DNA of 64,000 nt, taken from NCBI GenBank assembly GCA_017311185.1, contig JAESUZ010001741.1:62001-126000 (forward strand), read 5' to 3'. The translations under genes and the position numbers were made by a program. The stretch is from Proteles cristata cristata (Eukaryota > Chordata > Mammalia > Carnivora > Hyaenidae). This document shows, in pieces, positions 31,171-43,083 of this stretch (positions are counted from its first letter, which is position 1; every line of letters begins with the position of its first letter). The notes under the pieces were generated by a model. That model saw only the letters and a list, made by a program, of their open reading frames with translations, was not told where the DNA came from and did not search any database.

Positions 31171-31765
31171 TTTGTGCAGAGGTCCATACACAGACAGCAT
31201 TTACAGGAGTGTTCTCAAGAGCCCCGTTCAGGGCATCTGGGTGGCTCAGTCGATTAAGTGTCCGACTTCAACTCCGGTCATGATCTCACAGTTTGTGAGT
31301 TCGAGCCCCGCGTCGGGCTCTGTGCTGACAGCTCAGAGCCTGGAGCCCGCTTTGGATTCTGTGTCTCCCCCTCTCTCTGCCCCTCCCCTGCTCATGTTCT
31401 GTCTCTCAATAATAAATAAATGTTTTTTTTAAAAATAGCCCTGTTCATGATATCCCCAAACTGGAGACAACCCAAGTGTCCATCATGAGCAGAAGGGATA
31501 AATAAATTGTGACATATTCATACAGTTCAACAAAAAAGAACATTGTTAACTGCAACAACACGGTTGAATCTCACACTGCTACACAAGAGGCCAGGCATAA
31601 AGGAGTACATACTGTATAATTCTACTTATATATGCTATTGGAACAGAAAATCTGGGTGAAGGTTCATAGATATGTTCTCTTTGTAAACATTCAGTGATCT
31701 GTATACAGGTATGTTTAAGCACTTTCCAACATGCTTTTTATACTGCTATTAAAAAGGAAAAGTCA
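31171..31765 (+). mobile_element. Old L1 ORF2 3' end
   Basis: CCCCAAACTGGAGACAACCC followed by the usual ORF2-end phrases. Split by the SINE at 31,231-31,437; AGCCC[CT]GTTCA repeats on both sides of it. Confidence 0.65.
31231..31437 (+). mobile_element. SINEC_Fc-type SINE
   Basis: Head GGGCATCTGGGTGGCTCAGT, near-consensus body, tail AATAATAAATAAATG. Confidence 0.93.
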
Positions 31766-31843
31766 CTAATTAAGAAAGAGAATATTTCCATTTGCTCTCT
31801 CTCACTCTGAAATAACCAGTATAATAATACTTATGGTAATCAT

Positions 31844-31847
<4 letters not shown>

Positions 31848-31887
<40 letters not shown>
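31848..31887. repeat. (TA)n microsatellite
   Basis: About 20 uninterrupted TA units. Confidence 0.97.
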
Positions 31888-31889
<2 letters not shown>

Positions 31890-32332
31890 ATAAAAATAGA
31901 TTATTTAGTATATTTAGTTTGTAGTTTCTATACATGAAACCATGCTATATTTGTTTTGGGGTTATTTCGTATTGAAATATTATCATGTTACTATCTTGTT
32001 TTGTGTGGTATCCAGATTTTTCTTTACTGCATGTAATTGCTCTTGTAAATTTTTATAGCTGTTAGCAAAATGTGTTGAAACTCTTTTACTAATTATAATC
32101 ATTTATTTTTGTTTGTTTAGTTGATCTTTTACAGTCTGTTTTTTTAAAAAGGGAACTTTGTTTCTTCTTTTCTACTCATTACACCTTTTTCATTTTCCTT
32201 TTGTCTCATAGGGAACAGAAGTGGCCATTCCTGGGACACTCTGCGTGTCCCCAGCCTCAAATAGAATGGTTTGAATTTTTTGCCTTCAAGTATCGTTTTC
32301 TTGTATTATTCTTGTATTTTAAAAATCAGTTA
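31888..32332. other. Unassigned AT-rich DNA
   Basis: Nothing recognised; probably old LINE debris. Confidence 0.3.
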
Positions 32333-32547
32333 GGGGCGCCTGGGTGGCTTAGTCGGTTAATCGTCCGACTTTTGCTTGGGTCATGATCTCGCGGTTCGTG
32401 GGTTCGAGCCCCACGTCGGGCTCTGTGCTGACTGCCAGCTTGGAGCCTGGAGCCTGTTTCAGTCTGTGACTCCCTCTCTCTCTGACCCTCCCCTGCTCAT
32501 GCTGTCTCTCTCTCTCTCCTAGAAATAAATTAAAAAAAAATTTTTTT
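32333..32547 (+). mobile_element. SINEC_Fc-type SINE
   Basis: Flanked by AAAAATCAG on both sides; CTTAGTCGG subfamily head. Confidence 0.94.
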
Positions 32548-33587
32548 TAAAAATCAGGTTAAATAAATTTCCTTCTATATCCAGATTGTTGTGTTAGGGG
32601 TGGACAATGAAATTTATTACATGCTTTTTCTGTTTGTAATAAGTGAACATAATGCTTTTCTTTTAATTTCTTGTTGTGCTGAATCATAAAAACTTTTGTA
32701 ATGCTAAATTGACGTTCTATTTTTGGTATAAATCCAAGCTCCTCACAATTTTAAAACACTGTTGGATCTAATTTGCTTTTTTATTTCTTTAAAGGATATT
32801 TGCCTTTACTCCATGAATGAAATTACCATGTGATTTTCCTTTCTCACGCTGTCTTCACCTGGCTTTAACATTAGGATGAAGTCAGTTTTATTAAAATGAG
32901 ATGGAGATACTTCTCTCTGTGGCTATGTTTGGAAGCGTTTATGTCCAGCTGAAATTATCTCCTTGGAATATTTTGTAGAACTTCCAGATGAAAATATCTG
33001 GGTTTGTAGTTTTCTCTGTGGGAAAAAATGGACTATTTATTCAGTCTATTTAATGATTTAGGGGTATTCGCATGCGCAGCTCCAAGCAGACGGCCGTCTC
33101 TCGGTCGTGCAGGGAGTGTCTGGGACCTTCGGGGGCGGGGGGGGGCTTCGTACAAGGTCCCCGGAGGCACTGGCGGCTCGTCCTGCTTCCAGGAGCGCAG
33201 GCCCAGGAGGCCCTGGATCCCGCCCTACCTGACGCTGTCCCCGCGGTGTTGGGGCGGAGCGAGTGGTCGCGGGAGGGGCTCACTGTCCCCCTCCTGGTCG
33301 CTTTCCTTTTCTCCCAGGGCGTCCCCGTTCTGCACCCTCAAGATGACCTGAGGGTCTGTGGCCCTGATCACAGAGGGACGTCCAGTCCTTTCCTTCCGTC
33401 TCCACAGCTGCGGGCAGCGCGGCGGCCGACGGAGGTGGGCGCCGGGGCGCGCGGAGGGCGGCCGCGCCTTGCCGGCAGGTGGAGCCCCGCAGCCCCCAAA
33501 CCGAGATCGACGAGCCGGCGCCGTCAGTTTGGAGAAGAGTCTAGACTCGCAACATTTGTTGTAGCTTTTGGGGCGGGAGAACTGTTG
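32548..33587. other. AT-rich DNA passing sharply into a CpG-rich tRNA flank
   Basis: To about 33,065 the DNA is AT-rich and LINE-like. From 33,070 it is CpG-rich, with open frames on both strands (176 codons + and 122 codons -) that show no known domain. Confidence 0.4.
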
Positions 33588-33660
33588 GACCACGTGGCCT
33601 AATGGATAAGGCGTCTGACTTCGGATCAGAAGATTGAGGGTTCGAATCCCTTCGTGGTTG
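33588..33660 (+). tRNA. tRNA-Arg (anticodon TCG)
   Basis: 73 bases. Acceptor stem GACCACG/CGTGGTT, D-arm GGCCTAATGGATAAGGC, anticodon arm TCTGACTTCGGATCAGA with anticodon TCG, B box GGTTCGAATCC, discriminator G. A TTTTT terminator lies at about 33,669. It appears identical, as far as I recall, to the conserved vertebrate tRNA-Arg-TCG and should be functional. Confidence 0.96.
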
Positions 33661-34616
33661 CTCCTCCCTTTTTCACACTCACGTCTCTGTGGACCCTCCA
33701 GTCCCCGGAAGGATAAGCGACACAGGTGAGCGGGAGACGCGCCAGCCGGGTCCCCTCCCCCCCGTGCCAGGCAGGTGCCCAGGTTGTGTGGGATGGGAGG
33801 TCAGCCAGCGGGGTCCCTGCAGTTTGTCGGCGGCGACCCTCCTCCGCCTTCCCGGGGCACCAGGGCCCTCCCCCACCTTCCCTCCCCCTTCCCGGTGCGG
33901 GGCGCAGGGACCCAGCGCGGTGACCCCGACCTGCCCCGGCGCGGGGCGCAGGGACCCGGTGCGGGGCGCAGCCCCCGGTGACCCCGACCTGCCCCGGCGC
34001 GGGGCGCAGGGACCCAGGACCGAGAGAGCAGCTACTGCCAAAGTGCCAAGACCCTGGCCGAACACGCCTGAGTGTTAAGACGAAGTGACAAATGTAGGCC
34101 GCGTGGCGTGTCAAGGGAGCGTCACGAGGAGTATCAGTTGTGAACACTCTCAGCCTATGAAAGTTGTGAATTAGTTGTCGCCAGTCCTCGCACTGAGAAG
34201 GTCCCGTGTCCCGCGGCCGACCGAGGACTTCCTCAAACGGTTCAAAGAAGAAATAAATCTGATCAGACGTAACTCGGGGCCTGGACCCGGGTCCCCCCCC
34301 TGCCCACACCGTTCGGTCGGGGAAGAGAGTGGGGAGGTCTGACCTGTTAGCAGATGGCCCAGGACCCCCGCCTCCACCTGCGGGCTCTTCACCCCTTTCC
34401 CGCGCACCTGCCTTGGGGGGAGGCCCCTGAGCCCGCCGTGCATCCCGCACCCCGAGGTGCGCGGGCATCAGCCCCCGCACAGCCGGGCCGACGCTCCCTG
34501 CCGGCCGCGGGGCGAGCCCAGGGCGGGTAGGGGTGCTTCCACAGTGTAGGGGCAAGACCCCCAACTGCGTTTGCAGAAGACCGTAATGAGACTGTTTTCC
34601 AGTTAATGTGCGTTTA
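33661..34616. other. GC-rich DNA between tRNA-Arg and an old L1
   Basis: Very CpG-rich to about 34,560. It holds a short minisatellite and long stop-poor stretches (312 codons on -, overlapping the tRNA), which I regard as composition artefacts. Confidence 0.45.
33893..34018. repeat. GC-rich minisatellite
   Basis: About five copies of GCGGGGCGCAGGGACCC-like units alternating with GGTGACCCCGACCTGCCCC. Confidence 0.85.
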
Positions 34617-34649
34617 TTTTATTTATTTTATTTTATTTAGCTAGTGTAC

Positions 34650-35185
34650 ATTTTAAATGGCTTTATGAGGCATAATTCGCTTAAAATAAACTTCATATAT
34701 GTAGACATATGTGTGAGTGTGACAGAGCTCACGAAGCCATCACCACAATAAAAGTAAATGAACACAGACATCACCCCCCAAAATGTCCATCCATGCCCTT
34801 CTGTAGCCCCCGTCCCCTCCCACAAGCACAGCGTCCTGTCATTATGTTTGCAGTGTTATGAAACATTCCATAACTTGTAGTTATTAGGAATGTTTGTTAA
34901 TGAAATCCTACAATATGGGTTCTCTTTATTCTTTCACTCACATCATTATTTTGAGATTCATCCATGATGCTTGTATCAATAATTTACTTCTTTTCATTGC
35001 CAGCTAGTATTCTGTTATATGGACATACCGTAGTTCATCCATCTGGCTGCTGATGAGTATTTACATTATCTCCAGTTATGAATAAAGCCGCTCTGAACAG
35101 TTGTGTATAAGCCTTTGTATGGATATATTCTTTCATGTTTCCTGGATAATTACCTACCAGTGGAGTGGCTGGGCCATATAATTGT
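34650..35185 (-). mobile_element. Old L1M 3' portion
   Basis: Antisense phrases including ATTTTGAGATTCATCCATGA and GGAGTGGCTGGGCCATATAA are typical of L1M ORF2 3' ends and UTR. Confidence 0.65.
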
Positions 35186-35305
35186 GGAGTATCTAACCTC
35201 TGGCAAGAGCAGAGAGGACCCAATGCTTAGGACAATGAGAAGACCCCCCAAGTAATTATCGGCTAACTTATCTTGGGTCCTTATTCTGTGTTAAGTGCTT
35301 TTATC

Positions 35306-35780
35306 AGTCATCTATAGCATTGTAACAAATGTCACCCAAATTTACTGGCTTAAAACAATAATTGTTTCTTATCTTTTTTTCTCTACAACTTTGCAGGCCA
35401 GCAATCTGGGCTTTGCTGTGGCCAGTCCCTGATTGCAGTCGTCTGCCAGTCTGACTGGGGCCGGATGGTCCAAAGGTCCCCACCCACATGTCTGGGGAGT
35501 CAGGGGGATGGCTGGCACGCAGCGCCCCTCTCTCCATGTGACCACCCCCTCTGGGAGGTCAGCTGGGACTTCGTCGTCGAGTAGTGGGCCCCAGGGCCCC
35601 CAGAGGACAGGAGGGGAGGCCGCAGCGCGGGTCAAGGCCTCACCTTGGAACTCCTGCAAAATCATTTCCAGGGCGCTGTGTCGGTCAGGGTCACTCACAC
35701 GACCAGCCCGCGTCCAGGAGGGAGAGGGGCAGACCCCGCGTCTTGATGGGAGAGACTGCGAGATCACACTGTGAAGGGAC
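35306..35780. mobile_element. Possible MaLR-type LTR remnant
   Basis: GCATTGTAACAAATGTCACC with GGCTTAAAACAATAATTG resembles a common mammalian repeat often classed with MaLR LTRs; family and ends are uncertain. Old and non-coding. Confidence 0.3.
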
Positions 35781-36611
35781 ACGCTGGAGATGGAAGGAAT
35801 TTGTGGCGAATTAATCGATAATTGCGTCTTTAACGCTGGAAACAACTCTGTGAAGAACCTCTATTGGTATGTCCGTTGTCCGTGTTGGTAAGTAAATTAC
35901 CCACGATCGCTTCTTTATCCAGTGTTCATCTAAGTTGGCCTGTGAGCCTGGTTGTGAACCTACCTGTGCAGGGTGGACGGGGGGCGGGGCAGGGGGGGGC
36001 GTGGACACTGCAAACCATCCCGCGCCTGGAGAACAGCAGGTGCTCAGCCTCTGCGCGGGGAGCGTCACACGTCCCCGGGGGGCTGGGCACTGTGTCTCCA
36101 GGCAACACTTCACACCCAGACGGTGACGTCACCTGGGCCGCACGCGGGGGTTCCGACGCCCCTCGGAGGCGGTGACGGGCGGTTCATTTTCTGAGCCTGA
36201 GCGCCTGTGTCGTCTGCGCAAACCGCAGGCACCGCGGACCCGAGCGGCGAGCCCCCCGACCAAGCCCAGAGGAGCGAAGAAACCAAGGTAAGGAAACAGG
36301 TGCAAAGCAGATTTTCCACTGAAATACTTACTTTTCAAAAAGCTGATTTTGTGCAGTTAAAAAATTAGGAGCATTTTGCAGTGGTTTTATAATTTCGGTG
36401 TGTACTGGGCCCTGGGCGAGTCTCTGATGCTCTGAGCAATTCTCGCGGCAACCCGCAACCACTAGCTGCCGTTGTCGCAAAACCGCGGGGTGCCCGCCCC
36501 GCAGGCCCAGACTGGGGGCTCGAGGAGGACGTGCGTCTCCGCGGCTCTCCCGGAAAGGTGCCCCCTCGGCTCCCGGGAACGCCTTCGGGCCGCAGGCGGA
36601 GCGGTAAAAGC
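35781..36611. other. GC-rich DNA, 3' side of tRNA-Ile
   Basis: CpG-rich. An exon-like block ends in a good donor (AACCAAG then GTAAGG) at about 36,284. No protein family recognised. Confidence 0.35.
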
Positions 36612-36704
36612 TGCTCCAGGTGAGGCTCGAACTCACAACCTCGGCATCGCTCACCGGCCACTGTCTTATAAGTACCGCGCGCTAACCGATTGCGCCACTG
36701 GAGC
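36612..36704 (-). tRNA. Intron-containing tRNA-Ile (anticodon TAT)
   Basis: 93 bases including a 19-nt intron after position 37. Reading on the minus strand: acceptor GCTCCAG/CTGGAGC, D-arm GGCGCAATCGGTTAGCGC, anticodon stem CGGTA/TGCCG with loop CTTATAA, intron AGACAGTGGCCGGTGAGCG, B box GGTTGTGAGTTCGAGCC, discriminator A. TTTT follows at about 36,606. Mammalian tRNA-Ile-TAT genes are known to carry such an intron. Expected to decode AUA. Confidence 0.95.
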
Positions 36705-37674
36705 CGCGCGGCTGTGCGGCGCGGAGGTGTCGTTAATGTGGGTGCGCGGCCGAAGGCGGCATCGTCCGCGGGAGGGGAGCCGTGCGCGCGAGCTTCCCGC
36801 CGCGTGGGCCCGGGGTCCCCGCGGTCCCCGCGGTCCCCCGCCACCCGGGGGCGGAGGCGGAGGGTCGCAAGCACCGGCATCCGATTTTCCTCGCGTTCCT
36901 GCGACTTCCCTGAACTTGGGCTGACGTTGGAAACCGTTTAACGACAGGAGGTCGCGTTAGTCCAAACGGCTCCCGGTGAAGCCGACTTCCTACCTTCGGA
37001 GGAGCCTCTTCCCCCCGCCCCCCCCAGCCCAGGAGGGAATCCCACCCGCATTTCCAGCTGGGGTCCCCCGCGGGCCCTCTTCGCGCTGGACACCTGCGCG
37101 CCCGACCCCTCCCCCCTCGATTCCGACCCCACAATGTTCAAACACTTTCCTACCCTGAAACCTTCGGAGAGCGAATGTTCCCTTCAGGAAAAGCACTGTT
37201 TTGCGAATATACAGCTGCAACCCGGCTAAGGAAACGCAGGAACAATGTGATAATTACTGGAGAAATTTTCTAAGGTCTCGCGCTCAAACCCATTGTTTGA
37301 TCTGTTGTAGCTCATTTCACACTTTGTTCTCTGAAGGTTTTCCTTGGAGTGTGTTTGGAGTGGGCATGGCTGTAACTCTATACACACATACACACACTTG
37401 TACCTACCCACATACATATTATATAAGATATGCATTTATGTATTTTTTAAACTAAAAACATTATTTCTGCAGTTCTCATACATTTTATTGGGCAGGAAAC
37501 AGCCTTGCATACATATCTGAAGTAATGTACTGTCACACACTCTGTTTCGAGGCAGAGCCCTGTAGGTAAAGCTGACTATCCGTCCAGAGCTCTCCATTTA
37601 TGGGATCTCAGTTCCTAATTTTACATTAATTTTTAAAAGTCGGAAGTATCATCTCCAAAACATGTGAAAAAGAC
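36705..37674. other. CpG-rich tRNA 5' flank, then AT-rich DNA
   Basis: Strongly CpG-rich to about 37,130. Open frames on both strands (150 and 171 codons) look like composition effects. A short CA-rich stretch lies at 37,380-37,400. No gene recognised. Confidence 0.4.
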
Positions 37675-38654
37675 TGCAAAAAACAATCACTTTATTCAGT
37701 ATTACAGTTGTAGAAATGGAGTCTAAGAAATGAAAAACTAAGGGGCACCTGTGTGGCTCAAGTCATGATATCAGGGTTCGTAAGTTCAAGCCCCAACATC
37801 AGGCTCTGGGCTGACTTGGAGCCTGGAGCCTGCTTCAGACTCTGTGTCTCCCTCTCTCTCTCTCTCTCTCTCTCTGCCCCTCTTTGTTTCTCAAAAATAA
37901 ATAAATGTTAAAAAAAATTAGAAATGAAAAATGAAGAAGGAAATGCCACTCAACAGGGTTGGGACATCAGTATGGGCCATCAGGGAGAAGTACTGTGATG
38001 AGTCTGTGTCTCTGATGTCAAGCGGACATTCTAGCTCTGGCTTTAATATGCTCCTGTGTTCTCACTAGATGAAGTGTTCACGTTGCTGCTGCTTTCCATT
38101 CATTTCCATACGTCACATCAGAGGCTCAGAACAGCCTTTAATACTTTGTTAACAGGATCAAATCCAATGTCCACTGATTTCTTCTCAAAAGGCATTTTAA
38201 CATCAGATAGCCTGGCAGTTTCTTTCTCTTGAATACCGTAGCCATGACAAAGCCAACAAGACACAGACAGATCGAGTGAGTTAGAAGAAGACACCTACTG
38301 AGTTTTGGAATGTTTGGTATGTTGGACCCGTGCAGGATTAGGAAACCTGAGTCTTCGTTGTAACTGGAAGCTGGATGCAAGTCCTTGCACATATATTGTC
38401 CATCTGCTCTGCAGGCCAAGGAAGCTACTGGCCCCTGACCCATGTTCGTCCATCATACAGACAGCACTTGGAGGCTCAACAGTAACATCATAAGTTATTC
38501 TCCCAGTGATGAGGACATAAGACAGAAAGAACCGGTAGAGTGTACACAGTCACGGCCAGGAGCATGTGCGCCTAGGATGGCGCTTCATCTTCAGCAGTGG
38601 AGTGGGGGAGGGGTGTTCAAGCACCAGGAACGGCACTTGGTACAAACTCTCTAT
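37675..38654 (-). pseudogene. OSTC: OSTC processed pseudogene
   Basis: A single intronless block whose minus-strand translation matches OSTC (DC2), a small ER membrane subunit of the oligosaccharyltransferase complex. Recognisable pieces are YQVPFLVLEHPSP, ITYDVTVEPPSAVC, MDEHG, SNIPNIPKLSR and KLPGYLM, in several frames. The start codon is ATA, there are at least two frameshifts, and the stop after PGYLM is lost. The 3' UTR continues to AATAAA (reverse complement at 37,691-37,696), interrupted by a SINE at 37,742-37,919. Absence of introns indicates retroposition; no clear poly(A) tail remains. Non-functional as a protein gene. Confidence 0.88.
37742..37919 (+). mobile_element. SINE inside the OSTC pseudogene
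   Basis: AGAAATGAAAAA flanks it, so it inserted after the pseudogene formed. Part of the SINE head (the GTCGGTTAAGCGTCCGACT segment) is deleted. Confidence 0.92.
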
Positions 38655-40838
38655 GTTGGGGGGGGGAGGGGGGGCTCCTGAGCTGCTCTATGACTTTATC
38701 TTTATCTAACACTATAACATAAACTATTTCCAGCGATGGGAAAGCTAAGGGAAACACATATGTAGCCCTTGCTGTCGGGTGGGACCCGTTGTAAGGACTC
38801 GTCACTCCCCGTTATTACACATTTGCACACCGTTCAATCCGCCCACTCATACACCACAGTTTAATCAGTGCTGCTGGATGTCTTTGCCTGTTTTCTGATG
38901 AAGAAAATATTTGGTGCTGAGTTACAGTTTAGAGTTGAAGCACCATCGCTCTAGAACAGGGGCTGTCTTTCTTTCTGATCCCTTGTCTTCTCTTCCTGGG
39001 AATAGCCCAGCCTGAGCTAAATGGCTAGCTCAGACTTGGTCCTGGGGAAGGGCCAAACATCTGCCAACCCGGCGGCCCCCTCTTGTCTCTGACCCCAAAA
39101 CCATAAACATTGTCTTCTGAGTAGGGATGTGGCTTTTCTAGCTGAGAAGTCAGTCTCTGACCCTTCCCGAAGAGTCCTTAGCACTTTCTAAACAAATGTC
39201 GGTGTTCTCTGAGCCAGGTTTGGGTATACGATGGTACTGTTGGGATGTATAGAAAGTATAATGAGTCAAGGGTAAGATTTTATTATGGTGTTCAGATGAT
39301 TTTTTTAAACTAGTGGTTCCAAAAAAGGTTATGCTAAATCTCATTTTCCGCTTATTTCTTTAACGAATCAAAGGACATAAATGAATGTTTTCTAACAAAA
39401 TTGCCACATCAAGTGCAGCAGTTTTGATTAGGGCTGTTCCTCGGTTTAGTCTGTGGTGGGTCGTCCACTGTCATTTTCCAGGACCTTTCTTTTACTCCTT
39501 GTAGGGAACAAACTGGTGGATTCAATGGAGATACTATAGGGACCCAACTGTGCCTCCTTGTGGCTCGTCTGTCCCTCTCCCTGGGAGGCCAGTTTCCATT
39601 CACCTGAACGGCCTCGTTAACTGGCCCATCTGGGAGCCGGGGAGTCAGCCGTGGGCCTTCCTCGCGGCCTCTTAACTGTGATCGCTCCTTAGACCACATG
39701 CCAAGAAGTCAAGGTACCGGTGAACCACCTTCCATAAATACCATTCTAATCATACATTTGGGGACAGGAGAAATTTCTACCAGATGGATCCACAGCCTTA
39801 GTGGACGAACCAGCCCTGGGCCAGGACTCCATCTGCTGCCTGGACCCTGTAACCTCTCTTCTAACCGGGGGTGGGGCACGAAGACACGGTAAGCCTTCTG
39901 GTACAATGTCAGCTTGGACCTTATTTGCAACAGTCCTTGAAATGTAGGGTGTTTCTCCTTCTTGATTTTATGGCCCCTGAATGAATGGTCACAAGTCCCT
40001 CTAGGGAAGCAATGGGGAAATTATATTCTCCACATTTGTGGTGGTGTCGCAGGGTCCTGCTTCCTCAGCACTTGGCTTCTCCTGCGGTTCAGGATCAGAA
40101 CTGAGCGAGGCTGTGATTCTGTTTTTAACTGGGGCTGCTCCCCTCAGCCTCCTGGTTATGTGCTCTTGGTTTCTTCTGATTGTACAGCCAATGATACACC
40201 GTGTTGGCCATTCATCTACCCAGCTTCTAGGGAGGCCGTGTTCTCTTAATCATCTCCAACCCTCCACCAGCATAAGCACCTCATGCGGGTTCGGTGAGAG
40301 CTGCAGAAGCTGCACCTGCTCGTCTGTCCCCTGCTGTGCCCCCCGCCCACCCCCCACCCCACCCCCGGTCACTGCCAGAGGGCAGGGACTTCAGCTTCAA
40401 AACTCTCATCTTAGTGTCTTTCTCAGATCCACTTTGGTTACCTGTAAAGACTCAAAGATGGAGATTTGCATTCAGAGTTTCCTGGAACACTACTTCAGGG
40501 TCAGGAGAAAGGCGTCAGACCCCTGGGGGTCTCCACAGCTGGGATGGGCCCTTCAGAGTGGTCCCAAGTTCAGAAGTCAGGTCTTGGCTTTTATACCCTC
40601 TGCTGACCGTAGCTAGATATAAGCTGCCCCTGGAAGGCGGACATGACTTTGACCTGAGACAACTCCTAACTGGGGGTGACAATTCAGAGCCACCAGGTGA
40701 CAGCCTTCCAGGGGTCTGGGATGATAATTCCTTCTAGGCAAGGGCTTAAGGTAATTTAGGAAACACACCGTCTGTGGTAGTCACAGTGAGAAAGAAGAGA
40801 CAGATGAGACAAGTTTGAGCTGAAGATAAGGTATAAAA
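38655..40838. other. Unassigned DNA between OSTC pseudogene and GPX5
   Basis: Starts with a G-run. 39,400-40,740 contains several open stretches (up to 192 codons, +) and coding-like phrasing that may be old retroelement debris, but no family could be named. Confidence 0.3.
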
Positions 40839-41060
40839 GGGGCGCCTGGGTGGCTTAGTCGGTTAAGCGTCCGACTTTCGCTTGGGTCATGATCTCGCGG
40901 TTCGTGGGTTCGAGCCCCGCGTCGGGCTCTGTGCTGACTGCCAGCTCGGAGCCTGGAGCCTGTTTCAGTCTGTGACTCCCTCTCTCTCTGACCCTCCCCT
41001 GTTCATGCTATTTCTCTCTCTCTCCCCTAGAAATAAATAAAAATATTAAAAAAAAAGGGC
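40839..41060 (+). mobile_element. SINEC_Fc-type SINE
   Basis: Flanked by AAGGTATAAAA; sits directly beyond the presumed GPX5 3' end. Confidence 0.94.
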
Positions 41061-41106
41061 AAGGTATAAAAACCACCACAGTGATGTCAAATGCTGCAGA
41101 AAACAT

Positions 41107-41112
41107 TTTATT
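41107..41112 (-). terminator. Candidate GPX5 poly(A) signal
   Basis: AATAAA on the minus strand, about 720 bp after the GPX5 stop codon and just before a SINE. Confidence 0.5.
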
Positions 41113-41832
41113 GGAGACGGCGCAGGGCTGGCTGCGAAGCGGAGGGTGGAGGCAGGAAAGCCCATCCTTCCAAGGGTGCCGGAGCCCGAGTGCACTAGAC
41201 GTCCGACACCAGGGAAGTTTCGGTAGGATCCAAGTGAGAGGGAGGCTGGGGCCGCCGCCAGGGAGGTGCCCTTCCCTTCATGCGAGGCAGCCCGCTGCTC
41301 CCAGCCCACCCGAGGGCTCCTAAACCAGAATGACAGGTCGGTGTGCGTGCGGGACGGTGGGTGTCACGGGTGAACACGGGTCTGGAAAGACTGGGAAACT
41401 GACATTGCATGTTGGTCCTCAGGGGAGGGAAAATGTTACGGGATGGAACCCAGGCTGCGCGGCCCCCACCCCGCGGCTCCTTCTACACCTGCGGGGCAGA
41501 GAGAGAAGCGTGGACACCGTGTCCAGTGTTCGTTCTTCAGGGCCTTGTGGCGGACTGAGCCGTCCTCACCGAAGGCTGATCTGCGTTGACAGAGAGGAGT
41601 GACTACCTTTTTAACAGCGATCTGCGGGGTAGGGTTTCCACTCCTGTGCTTCTCCCACAAGTCGCAGGAGCCTCTGAGCGTGAATCTACTTGGTGGGGAG
41701 GGGGATCTTCAGCGGTATAGACCCACCGAGTCAAGTGGAAGCCGTTTGGGGAGAGAGCGTAGTGAAACACGGAATTTTTAAAAACAGGTCTTCAGATGAG
41801 CCGCAGGTGGCTCCCGCGCCGCACGCGCCGTC

Positions 41833-42039
41833 CTATTTCGTTCTCAGCTGCTTCAGATGCTCCAGGATGTCCGACCTGACGGTGCTGACGGGAGCCTTGT
41901 GGAGCCAGCGCATGACAGGGACCCCATCGGGCCCCACCAGGAACTTCTCAAAGTTCCAACGGATGTCGTGGACCTTGACCGGCTCCCAGGACATGTGTCT
42001 GAAAGAGCCCAGAAGCTCAGAGGGGTGAGGGCAGGAGAT
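41833..42039 (-). CDS. GPX5: GPX5 exon 5
   Basis: 68 codons plus TAG, from [13 protein letters not shown] to KQLRTK, after acceptor CTCTGGTGCAG. Contains [12 protein letters not shown], which holds the conserved Trp and Asn of the peroxidase active site, and the PVMRW motif near the end. Open throughout and well conserved. Confidence 0.93.
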   Translation of the reverse strand: MSCPHPSELLGSFRHMSWEPVKVHDIRWNFEKFLVGPDGVPVMRWLHKAPVSTVRSDILEHLKQLRTK

Positions 42040-43083
42040 CTGCACCAGAGATGAACAGAGAAACAACATGATTTCTGCTCTTTTCACCTGCAGGGAACCC
42101 GCCCCCTCCCATGCCGAGATACTGACTTCCCGTGACTCCCAACAACTCCTCTGGCCACCACGCCAACCATCAAGATGGCTGTAGGCATTACAGAAAAAGT
42201 CTGTTCCCTTCCCTGCTCCCCGATGACCCCTGTGATCACACAGCCATGCTGCTGTGGGTAAGAAACGTCACCTCCATGGCTGTCAGTGACCCATTCTGCA
42301 AAGTGAATGGCTTAGATTAGAATGTGCTTCCCCAGGTCTTAGGAATCCTGGACTAGAAACATCTCACAAATGTCTTTGGGACCAACACGGAGTTCTAACA
42401 TTTTGTTTCACCAAATAATAAAGCTTTTTAGAAACGGCATCACTTCATCAAATACTTTAAAAAACGTTACTGTAAGAATAAGTTACATATAGATCCTAAT
42501 CTGAGACTAGCGGGAAACCCTGTAAGTCAGTTGAGTTTATGTCTTGTTTTCTTCAATTTGCTGAGGGTGTATAAAAATCTTGATGTGAGCCAGCATCGGC
42601 CCGCAGCCCAGCATTTAGGAACAGTCAACGCTGGTGGTTTCCAGGCCCTCTCAGCCTCCAGTTCTCTGTATCTAAAAGTCAGTGTTTCATAAAAGGCACT
42701 TACTACGTGGTATTAACCTGTTGATTTCTACATCTCCAATATGAACCCATCAAGGAGTAGGGACTGTGTCTTGTTCTTCTTTATATCCATGTTATTCAGG
42801 AAACTGCCTTAGAATCAGCAAATGTACCTTGAATGAATGAATGTCAACGACCAAACCAGGGTGGTCCGTGTTCAGAAACACAGCCGCTACACAGTGCTCT
42901 CCATCACAAAAGCCAGAGCCGCACAAATGCTGACAAATTAAACCCCGATCCCCCTGCTAACCTGGAGATCTCTTGCAAAGAGTCCAATGCCATTTACAAG
43001 CATGAGTCTTGGGTCCATTTCCCCCACACTGATTGTAAGGAAGGGCAGAGGGAAGAAGAGGTTTGGGTCAGTAACTCACTCAC
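42040..43083 (-). other. GPX5 intron 4
   Basis: Bounded by GTGAGTGAG and GTGCAG (minus strand). 42,740-42,842 looks like an L2 3' end, closing with GAATGAATGAATG. Confidence 0.7.

Noticed and set aside
33626..34564. 312-codon minus-strand open frame
   Set aside because: It reads through the tRNA-Arg gene and a CpG-rich minisatellite. No domain, and composition explains the lack of stops.
39460..40740. Possible endogenous retrovirus coding debris
   Set aside because: Some phrasing looks coding-like, but no recognisable retroviral motif, LTR or frame could be supported.
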